Part shown: positions 62,194 to 64,000 of the stretch, one piece after another
Layout of the letters: each line of letters begins with the position of its first letter
Numbering within the stretch: the first letter of the stretch is position 1
NCBI RefSeq assembly: GCF_020091585.1
Contig: NZ_CP083582.1
Coordinates: 7,078,536-7,142,535 of the forward strand
Reading direction: 5' to 3'
Source: Kovacikia minuta CCNUW1
GTDB lineage: Bacteria > Cyanobacteriota > Cyanobacteriia > Leptolyngbyales > Leptolyngbyaceae
Length of the DNA stretch: 64,000 bases
Translations under genes and position numbers: made by a program
Notes under the pieces: model-generated
The model's database searches: none
The model's input: the letters and a program-made list of their open reading frames with translations, nothing else
What the model was told of the DNA's origin: nothing

Positions 62194-64000
62194 AGAACTT
62201 GAGGAGTGAACGGCAAGTGAACGATAAGGATAAGGAGATGGGGAGATGGGGAGACGGGGAGATGGGGAGGCTGCCCCTTTGTATCTCTGCGGTTTCCTTT
62301 GCCCCTGTTCTCTTCACCGCTATTTCTGTAGTCACGATCACTTCTCCGCTGCTGGCAGCTCCCGAACCAGCGCCAGCGTTGCGGGTGATTGTCAACAGTA
62401 ACCAGGATGGACCAGCTCAGGCTGATGATGGACTGACCCTGCGAGAGGCGATCGAACTGACCAACGGCACCCTCCCTCTGGACAAACTATCGCCAACCGA
62501 ACGGGCACAGGTAGAACAATTAGGGTCAGGCTCCCCCTCCCGTATTGACTTCAACTTACCCGCAGACCAAACAACGATTCGTCTGGTCAATCAACTGCCC
62601 CCCCTGGAGCAACCGGGTCTAATCCTGGATGGGACCACGCAGTCAGGCTATGCTGCTGACCGCTCTGCCATCAATGAATTACCAATTCCAGTTCCCATTG
62701 TGGTAATTACCCCTGCCGAAGGAAAGGAAGTTTTGCGGGGCTTAACGATCACAGCCGACGGTGTGACTGTTCGGGGATTGAGCCTGTACGGGTTTACCTC
62801 CACCCAGGGGGAAAGCCGGAACGACTTTCTTCCCTTCCAGGGCTTCACCCTCAGTACCCCACCTGCGGATATCTTTATTAGCCATCGATTGCCCCCACCC
62901 GACATCAGCAAACAACAGCCACCGGCCAATTTCGCCCCGTTTTACCCCGACGATCGCCCACCTAAGGATGTGGTGATTGAAAACAACTGGCTGGGAACCC
63001 CTCCAACTGCGATCGGAGAAACGGGAACCCCTGCCACCCCGGAAAACCGTTCTGCCTTTGGGGTGTCTGTCTTTAACGGGGTTGGTACCTTAATTCGCCG
63101 TAACTGGATTGCCAATCATGACGGTAGCGCCATCATCACCTCGGTGCGGGCAGAAGGAATGAAAGTTTCTGAGAATGTGCTAACGGGTAACGGCGTTGCC
63201 GGAATGCCCGATGCCATTCGATTGGAGGGGGATATCAACCAGACCCAAATTACCGGAAATCTGGTTTGTGCCAACGATGGTAGTGGGGTTTACCTGTTCA
63301 AACCCCAGGGGGCGGCTCAGATTCAGAACAACAAAATCATTTATAACGGCAGACGACTCCGGCGGGCAGCCGTCTACCTGATGGGAAATAACCATCAGGT
63401 GACAGGGAACGAAATTCGTTACCAGGCAGGACCGGGAGTGGTGGTCGCCAGCTATCCCAAAAGTGACCAAAACCTGATCCAGTCCAATCTTTTTTCTAGT
63501 CTGGAAGGACTCAGTATTGATCTGGTGACGCAACAGTTTGCTACCTCCGCCACGGACTATACCGATTCGGGTCCCACAGGTGCAGGCGTGTATGAGTATC
63601 AGCGGGGAGATGGTCCCAATCCAGAGCGGGATTCTCCCAACCGCCGTAAGCAGACGGGCAATGCGGCGATTAATGCGCCCAAATTTGTCAGCCCAGAGTT
63701 TGTTGCTCTGGGTACAGGATCTACCGCTCCCGTTCAGATCTCTGGAATCGCCGACCCTGGTTCCGAGATTGAACTTTATCGTTCTACCCGATCAGAAGAG
63801 GGTTACGGTCCTCTGGCAGAAGTGTTAGGTACAGCAAAAACCGATGACCAGGGTAAATTTAACTTAACCGTAGAAAACATCAAACCAGGGGAGCAAGTTA
63901 GCGCGATCGCCACCGATCCCCAGTACGGCACCTCGGAACCAGCACGGAATGCCCTGATTCGATCGATCGAGTCAACCCCGTCTGCTGATTTAACACCTCA
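62190..64000 (+). CDS. Exported parallel beta-helix protein with C-terminal Ig-like domain (runs off window)
   Basis: The frame is open from the ATG at 62190 (ATGA overlap with the barrel gene) to the window end, over 600 codons. The first 24 codons come from GATGGGGA-type repeats; ATG at 62262 directly before a signal peptide (LCISAVSFAPVLFTAISVVTI) may be the real start. The mature part has AVDDGLTLREAI-like sequence (here ADDGLTLREAIELTNG), as in beta-helix surface proteins, then right-handed helix repeats (GLTITADGVTVRGLSLYG, NNWLGTPP, GNGVAGMPDAIRL, QITGNLVC). An Ig-like carbohydrate-type module follows (ISGIADPGSEIELYRS). The 3' end is beyond the window. Probably secreted or surface-displayed together with the barrel. 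Confidence 0.8.
   Translation, partial: MKNLRSERQVNDKDKEMGRWGDGEMGRLPLCISAVSFAPVLFTAISVVTITSPLLAAPEPAPALRVIVNSNQDGPAQADDGLTLREAIELTNGTLPLDKLSPTERAQVEQLGSGSPSRIDFNLPADQTTIRLVNQLPPLEQPGLILDGTTQSGYAADRSAINELPIPVPIVVITPAEGKEVLRGLTITADGVTVRGLSLYGFTSTQGESRNDFLPFQGFTLSTPPADIFISHRLPPPDISKQQPPANFAPFYPDDRPPKDVVIENNWLGTPPTAIGETGTPATPENRSAFGVSVFNGVGTLIRRNWIANHDGSAIITSVRAEGMKVSENVLTGNGVAGMPDAIRLEGDINQTQITGNLVCANDGSGVYLFKPQGAAQIQNNKIIYNGRRLRRAAVYLMGNNHQVTGNEIRYQAGPGVVVASYPKSDQNLIQSNLFSSLEGLSIDLVTQQFATSATDYTDSGPTGAGVYEYQRGDGPNPERDSPNRRKQTGNAAINAPKFVSPEFVALGTGSTAPVQISGIADPGSEIELYRSTRSEEGYGPLAEVLGTAKTDDQGKFNLTVENIKPGEQVSAIATDPQYGTSEPARNALIRSIESTPSADLTP

Overview
The window reads as cyanobacterial chromosome. 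HIP1 octamers (GCGATCGC, e.g. 399-406) are scattered throughout. Many genes are typical of cyanobacteria: ndhL, a DUF3007 gene next to it, a DUF1818 gene, a DUF1997 gene, an RNase E ending in an Arg-rich tail, a HetZ-family gene and a cofG homologue. NtcA-type promoters have the cyanobacterial geometry. Many intergenic gaps carry tandem heptamers (STRR-type) and palindromic repeats, a pattern best known in filamentous species. I infer a filamentous cyanobacterium; the genus cannot be fixed from sequence alone.

Layout. 1-9 kb: the end of cofG, a reductase-like enzyme, smpB, an M48 protease, an M20 amidohydrolase, a DUF4333-like lipoprotein and a large glycosyltransferase/methyltransferase fusion. 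9-25 kb: a urea and amide nitrogen island with the urea ABC transporter urtABCDE, urease genes ureD-ureA-ureB-ureC and a formamidase. Perfect NtcA boxes stand before urtA and before the formamidase gene. The urease genes are interrupted by a DJ-1/PfpI gene, an opposite-strand Uma2 gene and an unknown 295-residue gene; ureE, ureF and ureG are not in the window. A toxin-antitoxin module and an XRE regulator with a large operator lie between ureC and the formamidase. 25-37 kb: a ChaN-like protein, a dead response regulator beside a LuxR-type regulator, pgsA, a sugar transferase, a HetZ-family gene, rsmI, a PfkB kinase, a CysQ-like phosphatase, rdgB and rpoZ. 37.7-46.7 kb: tRNA-Pro, small accessory genes, a 934-residue HTH/TIR-like/GAF-GAF sensor, pheA and an intact IS256-type element inserted just upstream of pheA. 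47-57 kb: rnhB-rne, a large radical SAM gene broken by frameshifts and repeat insertions, a STAS protein, tRNA-Leu(UAA), ndhL, DUF3007 and trpA. 57-64 kb: a three-gene surface/outer-membrane cluster (DUF11/SdrD-like protein, giant beta-barrel protein, beta-helix protein) running off the right edge.

Two themes stand out. First, urtB, ndhL, the DUF11 gene and the radical SAM gene (twice) each carry a one-base G or C insertion that breaks an otherwise well conserved protein, and the radical SAM gene has a further frame change inside a G-rich tract. This is either a systematic consensus error in the assembly or real gene decay, and raw reads would decide. Second, repeats have shaped coding sequence: heptamer arrays invade the radical SAM gene at three places, and two of three copies of a 106-bp palindromic element sit exactly on the TAG stop codon of a gene.

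The nitrogen genes work together: Urt imports urea, urease splits it to ammonia and CO2, and formamidase releases ammonia from formamide, with NtcA expected to switch them on under nitrogen limitation. The least explained loci are the HTH/TIR-like/GAF protein (40.4-43.2 kb) and the three-gene surface cluster at the right end.
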